Assembly: GCA_963763115.1 (NCBI GenBank)
Contig: CAVXNM010000025.1
Span: 1-64,000 of the forward strand
Reading direction: 5' to 3'
DNA length: 64,000 nucleotides
Source: CAVQCA01 sp963763115
GTDB taxonomy: Bacteria > Pseudomonadota > Gammaproteobacteria > UBA9214
A program made the translations under genes and the position numbers. The notes beneath the pieces were generated by a model, which saw nothing but the letters and a program-made list of their open reading frames with translations, searched no databases and was not told the DNA's origin. Positions 1-8,786 of this stretch are shown here, in pieces. Each line of letters opens with the position of its first letter. Position 1 is the stretch's first letter.

Positions 1-2
1 TC

Positions 3-941
3 GGCAATATCCATTTCAACAGTCTCAGACGCCACAAAGCGTTTATCAAGGTCAACTGCGCCAATATTCCGGAGACCTTGCTGGAAAGCGAGCTCTTCGG
101 CCACGAAAAAGGTTCTTTTACCGGCGCCGACAAAACCCGCACCGGTCGATTTGAACAGGCCGGCGGCGGTACGATCTTTCTGGATGAATTTTGTGAATTG
201 GGCATTGAACTGCAGGCCAAACTTCTGCGGGCCATCGAAGATAAATCCTTCGAACGATTGGGCGGCAACAAAACCATCCATGCCGACACCCGGATCATTG
301 CCGCCACCAATCGCGACATCGAATCTTTCGTCCGGCAAGGAAAATTTCGCGAAGATTTATACTACCGGATCAATGTGCTCCGAATTCATTTGCCGCCGTT
401 GCGCGAGCGAGTTCAATGCATCGAACCCCTGGCCCAATACCTTCTGGCAAAATTAGGCCGCTCCGTGAAAAAGAAAATTGATTCATTTGCACCCGAAGTA
501 CTCGAAATGTTTCGCCAATACCCCTGGCCCGGCAATATTCGCCAGCTTTCCAACACCATTGAAAGAGCCATTTTAATGGAAGATGGGATGGTGATCCGGA
601 CAGAAAGCATTTCATTGCCGAAAGTCGATGCCTTATCTGCCTCAAAAACAAAGCCGGCAGGACTCACGCTGTCGCCGGACCAGGAAAAGGAAATGATCTC
701 CCGCGCCTTGGAAAACAATCTCTGGATCCAAAAGGATGCCGCCCGCCAACTGGGTATAACGCCGCGCGCCTTAAATTACCGCATCAAAAAACTCGGCATC
801 ACCCACGCCAGATGGCGGAAAAACAAGACGAAATTGTGTAACAACCGCTCGGCAGCCCCCTCCCAGTCCCGCTCATCCTCACGCACTTGCAGTAGCTCAC
901 CTGCAAATAACAGGTCAGCCGCAGGTAAATTCAATGCCTGA
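3..941 (+). CDS. Sigma-54-dependent transcriptional activator, 5'-truncated by window, 3' end chimeric
   Basis: The reading frame is open from base 3, so the gene begins before the window. It encodes the second half of an AAA+ bacterial enhancer-binding protein. Seen: the sigma-54 contact loop GSFTGA (bases 111-128), a Walker B motif GGTIFLDE (about 165-188), the arginine-finger segment REDLYYR, the sensor region PWPGNIRQL, and a Fis-type helix-turn-helix near the end (KDAARQLGITPRALNYRIKK). Such proteins bind upstream DNA and remodel sigma-54 RNA polymerase by ATP hydrolysis; the input domain and regulon are outside the window. After RWRKNK (about base 828) the frame runs into antisense jetC sequence, so the last 35 or so residues are low-complexity and not native. 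The true stop was probably lost at this junction. Confidence 0.85.
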   Translation, partial: GNIHFNSLRRHKAFIKVNCANIPETLLESELFGHEKGSFTGADKTRTGRFEQAGGGTIFLDEFCELGIELQAKLLRAIEDKSFERLGGNKTIHADTRIIAATNRDIESFVRQGKFREDLYYRINVLRIHLPPLRERVQCIEPLAQYLLAKLGRSVKKKIDSFAPEVLEMFRQYPWPGNIRQLSNTIERAILMEDGMVIRTESISLPKVDALSASKTKPAGLTLSPDQEKEMISRALENNLWIQKDAARQLGITPRALNYRIKKLGITHARWRKNKTKLCNNRSAAPSQSRSSSRTCSSSPANNRSAAGKFNA

Positions 942-2344
942 CACAGAGCGTCACGCATTCGGATCTGTTCTGCAGGGACATTACTGCGCCGGGCCTTCAG
1001 GCTATCGATCTCAGCCGTGAGCTGGTCATGTTGCTGTTTTCCTTGACGGAGTTCCACAGTCCGTTCGGTCAGTGCATTCTGCAGTTCTGCCTCACGCATA
1101 GCGGACAGCTCCAATTGATGCTGGAATTCCTTGTGTCGCACCTGGAAGGCAGCTTCATCCGTACCAGGATGCCCGCCGGCAGCACGCACCAGTTCCGCGT
1201 AGCGATCGGCTTTAGTCTTTCTCACGTCACACTCACCCGCCTTGACGCGCATGTCTTCCGCGAGACGTTCCAGCCGGTCGCCACCATTGTCGGCAATACT
1301 TTGTCTCAACTCGGACTTCCGGGCACGTTGCGCATCCCGGCGTTCCGTGAGGTCCTGGATGCGCGCATTCTGACGCGCCCATTCCTCGCCCAGGCCTGTG
1401 ATCCGCTGACCCAGGAGCTCGTGCTTGAGTCCAGCAAAATACGTGCGCAAAGCCTCGCGGCAGCCGCGCAGGCCCTCTGTGGAACCGGCCACATCATGGT
1501 AGCGATCACAATCAGCCACCAGTGGTGCCAGCAACTCAATCTGTCGCTTGGCCTTGAGAACCGCCTCGTGAGCACGATTCAGGTCATCGAAGTGTGCGAT
1601 CAGTGCCGTGATGCGCGGCATCACATCAAACGGTTCGAGCATGTGGTTGCGGACGAACTCGGTCAGATTACCCACGGATTTCATGGAAACGGTTTGATGA
1701 AACAGATCCAGGGCCTGCTCGTTTTCGATTCCGAAACGTCTCCGGAACCAGGCCCCGTAGGGCGGGAAGCTGTCGAACACTTCGACATTTTCTCCACGCA
1801 AGCGCTTGCGTAATGAAACTATCTCTGTACCGAAACCGGCAAAGTCGCTCGCGATGGCAAGATCCCGCTCGGTACCCACATAAAAGCGCGCGGGTTGTCC
1901 CTGCGAGTCCTTGATCCAGAATACCTGTGCCAGGGTCACCGTCTGATCGTACCCGGCATTATGAAACACACCGAGGATCACTGAATAGTTTCTGTTATCA
2001 CGCAGGGCAACGGGTTTTGCCGCGGCACTGACTTCACTGCGTTCCGTCTTGTAATATCCCAGGACGTAGGACTTTAGTGTCCGCTCCCTGCTGTCGGCAC
2101 CGGCGGCTTTGTTGTAGGCCACCCGATGCGCAGGCACCAGCAGGGTCGTGACGGCATCGACCAGGGTCGATTTGCCCGAGCCAATATCACCCGTCAGCAG
2201 CGCATTATTGCCTTCAGCCTGCAAGGTCCAGACCCGGCCATCAAAGGTACCCCAGTTATAGACCTCCAGCCGCTGCAGGCGAAAACCCGCCAGGGTATCG
2301 TCAGCAACAAAGTCCAGTCCAGGTGTCTGCGGAAATTCAGGCAT
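776..2344 (-). pseudogene. jetC: Wadjet SMC-like ATPase JetC, C-terminal half missing
   Basis: JetC is the SMC/MukB-like ATPase of the Wadjet plasmid-defence complex (JetABCD), which extrudes loops on circular plasmids so that JetD can cleave them. Seen: an N-terminal ATPase half with Walker A GDIGSGKST at residues 52-60, the LEVYNWGTFDG segment typical of the family, and coiled-coil-like heptad sequence afterwards. The start is ATG at 2344, overlapping the jetB stop by 8 bases; longer in-frame extensions lie inside jetB. Family members have about 1,100 residues, whereas here only about 505 native residues remain. The sequence after LLHNF (about base 830) is antisense to the sigma-54 activator. 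The second ATPase half (signature, Walker B) is gone, so the protein cannot be functional. Confidence 0.88.
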
Positions 2345-2999
2345 CACGTTTATCGAGTTCAGGCTCGCCAAGCTGAGCCTGGTAGGCAGCCAGATGCGCG
2401 TCAAACTCGACAAGCCATTGTGCATCGATGAAGGACTTCAGGATACGCCGCACCTCGAATTCCGGAGCTTGTCCCTGCTGCGGCTTCATCCGGCGCAGGA
2501 ACCCCAGCTCGACGACCTTGTTGATATCGCTATCCACCCGATCCATCAAACGGGCCTCGTTGCTGGCGTCGGGCAAGAACACGCGTATCAGTTCGACAAT
2601 ATCCTCACGTGACAGCACCAGCCTGCCCGTCTCTACATCCTGACCACCACCGGCATCGAACTCAGCCAGCTTCTTGCGCAACAGGGCTAGCAACAGACTG
2701 ACCGGAAGCGACAGCGGCCGGCGCGCGACCAGACGTGGCAATTTTACCGAACTTTCGTCATCCTCCTGACCACGCGCACGCAGAAAGGCATAACCTTCGG
2801 CCTCGTCCAGCACCAACTCCAGGCCCAGCACAGCCACATAGTCGCGCACCCGCGCTTGCAGATCGAGCAAAGCGCTCCATTGGCCGACGCTAGGCGCGGT
2901 TACTTCATCACGATATATCACGCCCTTGAGCAAGGGAATGACCAGTGATGACAGATCGTGTGTCACAGCCGGCGTTCCGGTTTCCTGTTCGCTGTTCAT
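2337..2999 (-). CDS. jetB: Wadjet subunit JetB (DUF4194, MukE/kite-like)
   Basis: A 220-residue protein of the DUF4194 family, the kite-type winged-helix subunit that bridges JetA and the JetC SMC ATPase. Seen: the LVIPLLKGVIYRD opening, LPVSLLLALLRKKLAEFD in the middle, and a winged-helix segment VVELGFLRRM near the C-terminus, all as expected for the family. I chose ATG 2999 because its ATGA overlaps the jetA stop codon, a classic translational coupling; the longer start at 3071 would lie within jetA. Length is normal and the frame intact, so this subunit survives although its partner JetC is broken. It is the middle gene of a three-gene minus-strand operon. Confidence 0.88.
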   Translation of the reverse strand: MNSEQETGTPAVTHDLSSLVIPLLKGVIYRDEVTAPSVGQWSALLDLQARVRDYVAVLGLELVLDEAEGYAFLRARGQEDDESSVKLPRLVARRPLSLPVSLLLALLRKKLAEFDAGGGQDVETGRLVLSREDIVELIRVFLPDASNEARLMDRVDSDINKVVELGFLRRMKPQQGQAPEFEVRRILKSFIDAQWLVEFDAHLAAYQAQLGEPELDKRDA

Positions 3000-4450
3000 C
3001 GAACAAATATCACCCGCGGAAGTATTGCCCGCTTTTGCTGTTTCACCCCATCGCGACTCGAGCCACGCCAAACGATACTGTCCTGCTCTCCCTCGTCAAT
3101 CATGTATCTGAAATCTTCACACGATAACTGGAGATACGTGACCAGTTCAGCCAGTCCGTGCCGGAGAGGCCAGCGTTCACACAGCTCTCGCAGAGTAATT
3201 TGCGGAGCTTCCTGCAGGGCACGACGGATATGCGTCGATAATTCTGACTTGTCGACAGCGACCTGGCAAAACAGCACTGCTGCATCCACCTCCGCCTCAT
3301 CTGCATCAACAATGAGATCGGTGATTCGCGCCTTCAGCGTCGGTGTATACAGCGGTCGCTCCATCGGCAGTTCGATATCAACTCCGATTGCCGGAATCGC
3401 AGCCACCTTACCATCCGGCGGTCTCGCACGCAGACTCAGCGCCTTGCTTTCGATGCTTCTGAGTATTTCCATGATGCGGCGATTCTCCAGCCAGGCCTGG
3501 TCGTCGAGAAAGCGGCGCAGTTGTTGCGAAAGTTGGGCCACGGTTCGTTGGGTATGCTCACCGGCCTCAAGCCAGTCATAATGTGCATGCCGGGTCCGGA
3601 CATCCGGGTTGAGTTCGGTAACCGCCGGCAAGGTCAATGCCCGTTCCAGCAAGCGACTGAACTCCTCCTGTCGCGAGCTGGACATGAGGAAGTCCCAGAA
3701 TGCGTGAAAGCTGCGTCCCTGGTCAGAATCTGCAATGGCGTCGCGCTCACCCAGGATTTCTTCCAGCAATTCCCCCTTGCCTCCTTCCCACAGCGCGATC
3801 CGTTCTCGCACACCCCGGTCCAGCACCCGGAAATTATGCTCCACCTCCCGAAAATCAGAGAGTAGTTCCCGCGAAATCATCATGAACTGCTGAAAGCGGT
3901 CCTTCAGTGCCGTGTTGTCCAGTAGCGGCAAGTCACCATCGAGCACACGGGCCATCTCGGCATCGATTTCCTCACGGCGCCGCTGCAGCTCGGTAATCCG
4001 TGCCGCCGGATCGGTCTCACTGCCTGTATTGATCTGCTTGAGCAATTCGAACAGCGTCAAGAGGCGCGACTCGGTTCCGATAAAGGTGCGTTCGGTCAGG
4101 GTAACAAGCCAGGCGATGGCCTTTTCCGTGGCCGGCATCAGGTCAAAATACGGCTCGTCCGAGCCTTGGCGGTAGAACTTGCGCAACCAGCCCTTGTCAT
4201 TACCGGCCCAGTCATTCAGATATTCCAGCGCTGCTTTTGGGAAGCTCTCGTCACCCAACTGCTCGCGCACTGCAAACAGCTCATCTTCCAGTTTTTCGAC
4301 CAGGTCTGCCTGCGCAATCACCCTCTCATTGGGATCGATGAAGGCCCGTTGCAGAAAACTCACAACCAATGGCGCATGGGGTGAGTTCAACAGCCGCCAC
4401 GCCGGATGATTCTGGCGCAGAAAATCGAGTGTAGTGAAGTCCAGACTCAT
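2996..4450 (-). CDS. jetA: Wadjet subunit JetA (DUF3375, MukF/kleisin-like)
   Basis: A 484-residue DUF3375 protein, the kleisin-like subunit of the Wadjet complex. Seen: the N-terminal winged-helix region (FLRQNHPAWRLL, then FLQRAFIDPNERVI), a central glutamate-rich helical segment (ITELQRRREEIDAEMARVL) and the conserved RPPDGKVAAIP part towards the C-terminus. Start ATG 4450; the stop overlaps the jetB start by 4 bases. Length and frame are intact. It is the first gene of the jetABC' set. No jetD (DUF3322/DUF2220 nuclease) follows, because jetC is cut off at about base 830. Any promoter lies in 4451-4650, which is AT-richer but shows no box I would defend. Confidence 0.9.
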   Translation of the reverse strand: MSLDFTTLDFLRQNHPAWRLLNSPHAPLVVSFLQRAFIDPNERVIAQADLVEKLEDELFAVREQLGDESFPKAALEYLNDWAGNDKGWLRKFYRQGSDEPYFDLMPATEKAIAWLVTLTERTFIGTESRLLTLFELLKQINTGSETDPAARITELQRRREEIDAEMARVLDGDLPLLDNTALKDRFQQFMMISRELLSDFREVEHNFRVLDRGVRERIALWEGGKGELLEEILGERDAIADSDQGRSFHAFWDFLMSSSRQEEFSRLLERALTLPAVTELNPDVRTRHAHYDWLEAGEHTQRTVAQLSQQLRRFLDDQAWLENRRIMEILRSIESKALSLRARPPDGKVAAIPAIGVDIELPMERPLYTPTLKARITDLIVDADEAEVDAAVLFCQVAVDKSELSTHIRRALQEAPQITLRELCERWPLRHGLAELVTYLQLSCEDFRYMIDEGEQDSIVWRGSSRDGVKQQKRAILPRVIFVR

Positions 4451-4651
4451 GATCAGCCCACAGCCCTCAACGAATTCTTGTGTGTTGATGTATTTGTATT
4501 GATTCCGACTACCTGGAACTCACAAATATCGCAATTTCAAAACTGTACTTGCGGCAATGCGGCTCCAGCACGAAAGACAATCTTGCCTGCCAGTGCCCGT
4601 GAAGTGAATAAATCAGCCCTGAACATGAGTTCATGCCCTGATTGGACCCAG

Positions 4652-4711
4652 GGCGGTGTTACGATACCTCGGGGTATTTGCCTATTCCCCGAGGGAATGT
4701 AACACCCCGCC
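4652..4711. promoter_or_regulatory. Long imperfect inverted repeat, likely AbiEi-type autoregulatory operator
   Basis: The left arm (4652-4674, beginning GGCGGTGTTACGATACC) mirrors the right arm (4687-4711, ending GGAATGTAACACCCCGCC) around a 12-base centre. Type IV antitoxins of the AbiEi family repress their own promoter through such inverted repeats. An AbiEi-like N-terminus begins immediately downstream at 4713, which supports the assignment. The function is inferred. Confidence 0.55.
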
Positions 4712-4712
4712 T

Positions 4713-4832
4713 ATATACGACCAAGCCAGCAGGGTGCTCGAACTAGTCCGGGAAGCTGGGGTACTGCGGCCGCGTGACCTCGAGCCGCTGGGCATCCCCC
4801 GAACTTACCTGAGTCGTCTCCACAATGCCGGT
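4713..4832 (+). pseudogene. AbiEi-like antitoxin, N-terminal stump
   Basis: About 40 residues match the N-terminal wing-helix domain of AbiEi-type IV antitoxins/transcriptional regulators: YDQASRVLELVREAGVLR followed by PRDLEPLGIPRTYLSRL. The rest of the antitoxin and the AbiEii nucleotidyltransferase toxin are missing. There is no good start codon (ATA stands where the family has its first residues). After NAG the frame continues without a stop into IS1380-like transposase sequence, so the two were joined by an insertion or deletion. Confidence 0.6.
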
Positions 4833-4889
4833 TGCCATTCGCCCCATCAGGACCGCTTCGTGCTGAAAGTGGGCGATGCAGTTCGTGCC

Positions 4890-5122
4890 GAGATCATTCT
4901 GGACGTGGATGCGACAGACGATCCGGTGCACAGGCACCAGGAAGGGCGTTTCTTTCACGGCTATTACCGCCACTACTGCTACCTGCCACTCCACATCTTC
5001 TGCGGCTAGCAGTTGCTGTGTGTCCGTCTGCGCCGCTCTGATCTGGATGCCGTGGCTGGCACCCAGGAGGAGCTGGCGTGGATTATCGCGGCCATCCGTT
5101 TGCGCTGGCCCGAAGTGCACTG
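4890..5122 (+). pseudogene. IS1380-family transposase fragment with internal stop
   Basis: The frame reads EIILDVDATDDPVHRHQEGR and then FFHGYYRHYCYLPLHIFCG, which is the core of IS1380-family DDE transposases (the first catalytic aspartate lies in LDxDATDDP). A TAG at 5007-5009 interrupts it. The same frame then continues QLLCVRLRRSDLDAVAG and IIAAIRLRWPEVH up to TGA at 5120-5122. The N-terminus, the later catalytic residues and the element ends are not visible. It is a dead fragment. Confidence 0.75.
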
Positions 5123-5162
5123 AGTGCAGTGGCTGCCGTTGAGCAAGTAACAGGACCAGGTA

Positions 5163-6251
5163 TCAGCCATCCATGATGGTCTGATACGCTTGTAGGTGTT
5201 CGTTAAGGACATTTACGAGCTCGAATCTGTCCCTGACATAGCGGTAACCAGCCTTGCCCTTGTCTCGCCAGGCATCCCCCTCCAGCAGACTGGATAGTCC
5301 GGCAGCAAAATCATCATCCTTTGCATGGTAGCCAAACCGGGTGGCTACGCCGTCCGGGTTAACACGACTCAACAGTGCGCAGCGATGTCCCATTGCCTCG
5401 AGGAAAGAAGTCGGTAAACCTTCGCGCATTGAGGTGTTGACCAGTATCCAGCTTTCGTCTAGCAGAGTGGACAGTGCGCCGGTCTCGAACTGGTTGATGA
5501 AACCGGTCATTTCAAGATTTGGCAAATGGCCGAAGCGCCTGCGCAGCGCGGTATCCCATGCCGTGTTCTGGCCGCCGCCGGCCGCAACAAAACGCACACC
5601 GGGGAATTCCTGTGCCAGGGCAAGGAAGTGTTCAGGCCGCTTGCGTTTGTCCCAGCGCGCAAGAAAGCAAACGGTCGGATCGCTGCTCTTGCGAGGATGG
5701 TGTGCAGGAACCATGACGGGTGTTGGCAGCAACAGGGAAGGCTGCTGCAGCTTGTAGCGTTGTATCACGATGTCAGCGATGTGCGGTGCGCAGACCGCGA
5801 GACGATCGCAGCTGTGGATGGCTCGCGTCACAAGGATGTTGCGTTCATAGATCCATGCCAGCAGTGTGCGCAGGTGATTCCGGGAGGGATACTTCAGTTC
5901 AACCAGCCAGTCCCGAAACAGTTTGTGATCGCGGAAGGTTATCAGATGTTTGCTGTCGGGGGCGGCGCGAATGGCCAGGTAGGAACCCAGTGATGCTTCC
6001 TGCGAGTGATAGATGTCGGCATTGCATTGCCGGTAGAGTTGCAGCGCTTTCCACGGCTGGAACAGTGGAAAGGCGAGTACCGTTATCCCGTCGAGTATTT
6101 CTTCAGGCTGTTGACCGGCTCTTTGTGGTACCACGGCAAACACTTCGACACCCTGCTTAACCAGTTCTCGCCCGAGCATTCGGGTTGCCCGGCCAAAACC
6201 GCCGTACTTTCCCCAGGCAAACAGCTCGACACATGTCAGGCATACCCTCAT
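5163..6251 (-). CDS. Glycosyltransferase family 4
   Basis: A 362-residue GT-B fold glycosyltransferase of the GT4 type, which transfers a sugar from an activated donor to a growing glycan or lipid at the cytoplasmic membrane face. Seen: the N-terminal acceptor-domain glycine loop (WGKYGGFGRATRMLGRELV), the interdomain segment VCFLARWDKRKRPEHFLA, and the C-terminal donor-site motif NTSMREGLPTSFLEAMGHRC with the E-x7-E glutamates typical of GT4. Start ATG 6251. It is the last gene of the minus-strand cluster, after the flippase-like gene. The substrate cannot be told from sequence. Confidence 0.85.
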   Translation of the reverse strand: MRVCLTCVELFAWGKYGGFGRATRMLGRELVKQGVEVFAVVPQRAGQQPEEILDGITVLAFPLFQPWKALQLYRQCNADIYHSQEASLGSYLAIRAAPDSKHLITFRDHKLFRDWLVELKYPSRNHLRTLLAWIYERNILVTRAIHSCDRLAVCAPHIADIVIQRYKLQQPSLLLPTPVMVPAHHPRKSSDPTVCFLARWDKRKRPEHFLALAQEFPGVRFVAAGGGQNTAWDTALRRRFGHLPNLEMTGFINQFETGALSTLLDESWILVNTSMREGLPTSFLEAMGHRCALLSRVNPDGVATRFGYHAKDDDFAAGLSSLLEGDAWRDKGKAGYRYVRDRFELVNVLNEHLQAYQTIMDG

Positions 6252-6291
6252 GAACGTATCCCTGCTAATAGCATGACTGGCACGGCAGCGT

Positions 6292-7281
6292 TCATTCCGA
6301 TGCAGCTTTCCCGGGTTTCAGATACATGCCGGGTGCCAGCAGACCGCCAACGCCGACCATAACCAGCAGTCCTGCCATCAACAGGAATGAGCAGGCCACT
6401 GCCTGCGCGGAAGAAATCCCGAACGGTGCAAGTAATACAACCAGTGTCGTTTCGCGTACACCAATACCGGATACCGATAGCGGTAACAAAAAAAGCAAAT
6501 GCAGTGTCGCGCGCAGCCAGGCGCAATCGGTAAAAGAAAGTCCGAGATCCAGGGCGCCTGCCATAAGTACGTATACCAGTGTCCCCAGCACATGAAATAA
6601 TAGCGACAACCCCCAGAGCTGCAGTCGAATAATGACGGAAAATTGCTGAAAGCGGGCCATCGAGTCGGTCAGCTGTGTAAATTTCTTCTTAAACCATGGT
6701 CGCTGATAGAGCCCAAGCATCGTGACTATCTTTACCGACAAGCGTGTTGCCTGCGGACTCAGCAGCACTGCATACAGCAACAGGAGCGTGAGCAGTGCTG
6801 TGGCCAGTATCCAGGGCACAGCAGGTGCGACCGGGGCAGGAGAGGCCGCGATCAGGCTGATGCAACCGAGCAGAAACAGGACGATGGTGTCATTAACACG
6901 GTCAAAGGCGATAGATGCAATTGCTTCCGCTCCCTTTTTGTCCTTTCTGGACAGCATGTGCCAGCGGATCGCACCGCCAGCGATATAACCCGGCAGAAAC
7001 AGGCCGAAGAAAGCCGTGACGAATCCGATCTTGAATATGTCCATGGTCGACAGGGACATTCCCTGGTGACGGGTGATGATGTGCATGCGATAGGCGGATG
7101 CGAGGCGCATAATAATTAACAGCCCGATTCCGCAGGCAACCCATGACAGTTTGGCGTTTGCCAGCACCTGGCCAACATCACGAAGCGGAACGTAGACCAG
7201 TACCAGCGCGAGCAGCAACAGACTCAGCGCCCACTTGAAGATCAATGTCCTGCGTGTCCCTGATCTATCCACTGCCGCCAC
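6292..7281 (-). CDS. Flippase-like / lysylphosphatidylglycerol-synthetase TM domain protein
   Basis: A 329-residue integral membrane protein with about eight hydrophobic helices, related to the UPF0104/LPG-synthetase transmembrane family often found in polysaccharide and glycolipid clusters. Seen: FVTAFFGLFLPGYIAGGAIRW (the conserved P-G motif region), FDRVNDTIVLFLLG (the D-R-x-x-D motif of the family) and LPLSVSGIGVRETTLV near the end (the G-x-G-x-RE motif). The start is GTG 7281, five bases after the stop of the preceding glycosyltransferase gene, implying co-translation. It probably moves or anchors a lipid-linked intermediate, but that is inference. Confidence 0.82.
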   Translation of the reverse strand: MAAVDRSGTRRTLIFKWALSLLLLALVLVYVPLRDVGQVLANAKLSWVACGIGLLIIMRLASAYRMHIITRHQGMSLSTMDIFKIGFVTAFFGLFLPGYIAGGAIRWHMLSRKDKKGAEAIASIAFDRVNDTIVLFLLGCISLIAASPAPVAPAVPWILATALLTLLLLYAVLLSPQATRLSVKIVTMLGLYQRPWFKKKFTQLTDSMARFQQFSVIIRLQLWGLSLLFHVLGTLVYVLMAGALDLGLSFTDCAWLRATLHLLFLLPLSVSGIGVRETTLVVLLAPFGISSAQAVACSFLLMAGLLVMVGVGGLLAPGMYLKPGKAASE

Positions 7282-7286
7282 AATGG

Positions 7287-8396
7287 TCAGCCCAGGACTT
7301 TATCAAACAGCGACTGGTACTTGCCTGCGATTGTGGGCCAGGTGAAGTGTGATTCCAGTCGCTGACGGGCACGCTTGCCGAGCACCTCACACTGCACGGG
7401 GTCTTGTACCAGTCGTTGCAGTGTCGCATAGAATTGCTCTGGCTGGTCAGCTTTCACCTGTAAGGCCGTGTCGCCAACCACTTCCCTGGAGCCATCGTCT
7501 TCCGAAGTGATTATCGCCATCCCGGCTGTCATTGCCTCCAGCAGATTGACTGGAAAGTTTTCCTGTTGCGAGGTAAATACGAAGATACTTGAAGTCTCGT
7601 AAAGTATTCTCAATTCGTCAGAATCGTTATCAAGCCAGCCCCGGAACCTGATATCTGTGCGTGTGTCGGCGGCCATACGTTTCAGGGTACCCAGGTAGGG
7701 GCCATCACCGACAATGTTGATTTCGCAGTACAGAGTCCTGTCTTTCAGCGCTTCCAGCAGGTACTGGACCCCCTTTCTTTCAAACATGCGGGTGACCACA
7801 AGAACGCGCATGCGTTTTTCACGCTGTGGATTGAATTTATCCGCGAACATGCCGTTTGGGATAATCGCCGACCGAACGGTCCGGCTGTGTTTCTGCAGCA
7901 GTCCCTGCAAGTGGGCACTGGGACAGATCACGCATTCTGCATTGTCGACGACGCGCTTCCACAGCGGCGCGAGCAGGGTATGCTGAAACTGGAAACGGTC
8001 CGGGTTGTAACCGGGAACATCGGAGCCGTGGGCAGTGATGACATAGGGCAGGCCGGTGGATCGGTGCAGCATCCATGCCAGCACCCCGTCAGGAAAAATG
8101 AAGTGGGTGTGGTTGATGTCGTATTTTCTTTCTGCAAACAATTGCTTCACTTTTGAAAATGCAGACACCAGGTACGGCAGCATCTCGTGCGTGTGGCAGA
8201 TATCCGCCCGCTTCCTGCCGGACGGCAGCCTGTGGATATTGATGCCATCGACTGTTTCAGTACCCGGCAGGTCCTGAAAACCCATGGTCACGATATCGAC
8301 CTCGTGCCCGTACAGGTGGTGGGCAAGGCCGTCGACTACCTTCGCACCGCCACCGCCGAGCGGTGGAAATTCATAGCTTAATGTCAGTATTCGCAT
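7287..8396 (-). CDS. Glycosyltransferase family 4
   Basis: A 369-residue GT4 glycosyltransferase. Seen: the N-terminal YEFPPLGGGGAKVVDGLAHH loop, the acceptor-domain ITAHGSDVPGYNPDRF segment, LVVTRMFERKGVQYLLEAL at the domain boundary, and the C-terminal donor site FPVNLLEAMTAGMAIITS. ATG 8396 is the only sensible start. It sits upstream of the flippase-like gene with a 5-base gap and belongs to the same minus-strand transcription unit as the second GT4 gene. The acceptor is unknown. An aldo/keto reductase remnant lies directly upstream. Confidence 0.86.
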   Translation of the reverse strand: MRILTLSYEFPPLGGGGAKVVDGLAHHLYGHEVDIVTMGFQDLPGTETVDGINIHRLPSGRKRADICHTHEMLPYLVSAFSKVKQLFAERKYDINHTHFIFPDGVLAWMLHRSTGLPYVITAHGSDVPGYNPDRFQFQHTLLAPLWKRVVDNAECVICPSAHLQGLLQKHSRTVRSAIIPNGMFADKFNPQREKRMRVLVVTRMFERKGVQYLLEALKDRTLYCEINIVGDGPYLGTLKRMAADTRTDIRFRGWLDNDSDELRILYETSSIFVFTSQQENFPVNLLEAMTAGMAIITSEDDGSREVVGDTALQVKADQPEQFYATLQRLVQDPVQCEVLGKRARQRLESHFTWPTIAGKYQSLFDKVLG

Positions 8397-8419
8397 TGTT
8401 TATTGTGTGCCGGTCTACA

Positions 8420-8786
8420 TTACTGCAGCGCGTGTAGTTTCATCAGCTCGTCTTCACTCAATAACGGCATGGAGTAGGCCAGGACATTTTCATTCAGATG
8501 TTCTTGGGTGCTGCTGCCGTTGGCAGCAGTGCTAACTGTTCCAGTGTGAGGATAGACGGCAATGCCGCTTGTGCCAGCGACCGCTCTCCGCTTTCCAGAA
8601 AATCCAGTTGCTGATACTGTAACCGGGTACAGTATCAAAAAAGTTGACGCCTGCTTCCGGGGATTCCAGGAGTGTGGCCCGGGCATCACTATCATCCCGG
8701 CGATACATGGTCCTGCCGATGCCGGAACACCCCATACCCAGTTCGGGTACGCACAGACCGGTTTTTCCCGGGGTTCGGTAGTTCAT
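8420..8786 (-). pseudogene. Decayed third copy of the aldo/keto reductase
   Basis: The first about 50 codons (start ATG 8786) read like the two intact neighbours: YRTPGKTGLCVPELGMGCSG, RDDSDARATLLE and EAGVNFFDTVPGY. The frame then shifts. The last part, in a second frame (ending at 8420), reads EHLNENVLAYSMPLLSEDE then LMKLHALQ, which is the C-terminal tail of the same family. About two thirds of the barrel, including the catalytic Lys and His, is deleted. The start overlaps the end of the next AKR gene (8783), as in a tandem array. Confidence 0.75.

Noticed and set aside
1028..1813. 261-codon plus-strand frame
   Set aside because: It is fully antisense to jetC and shows no family resemblance.
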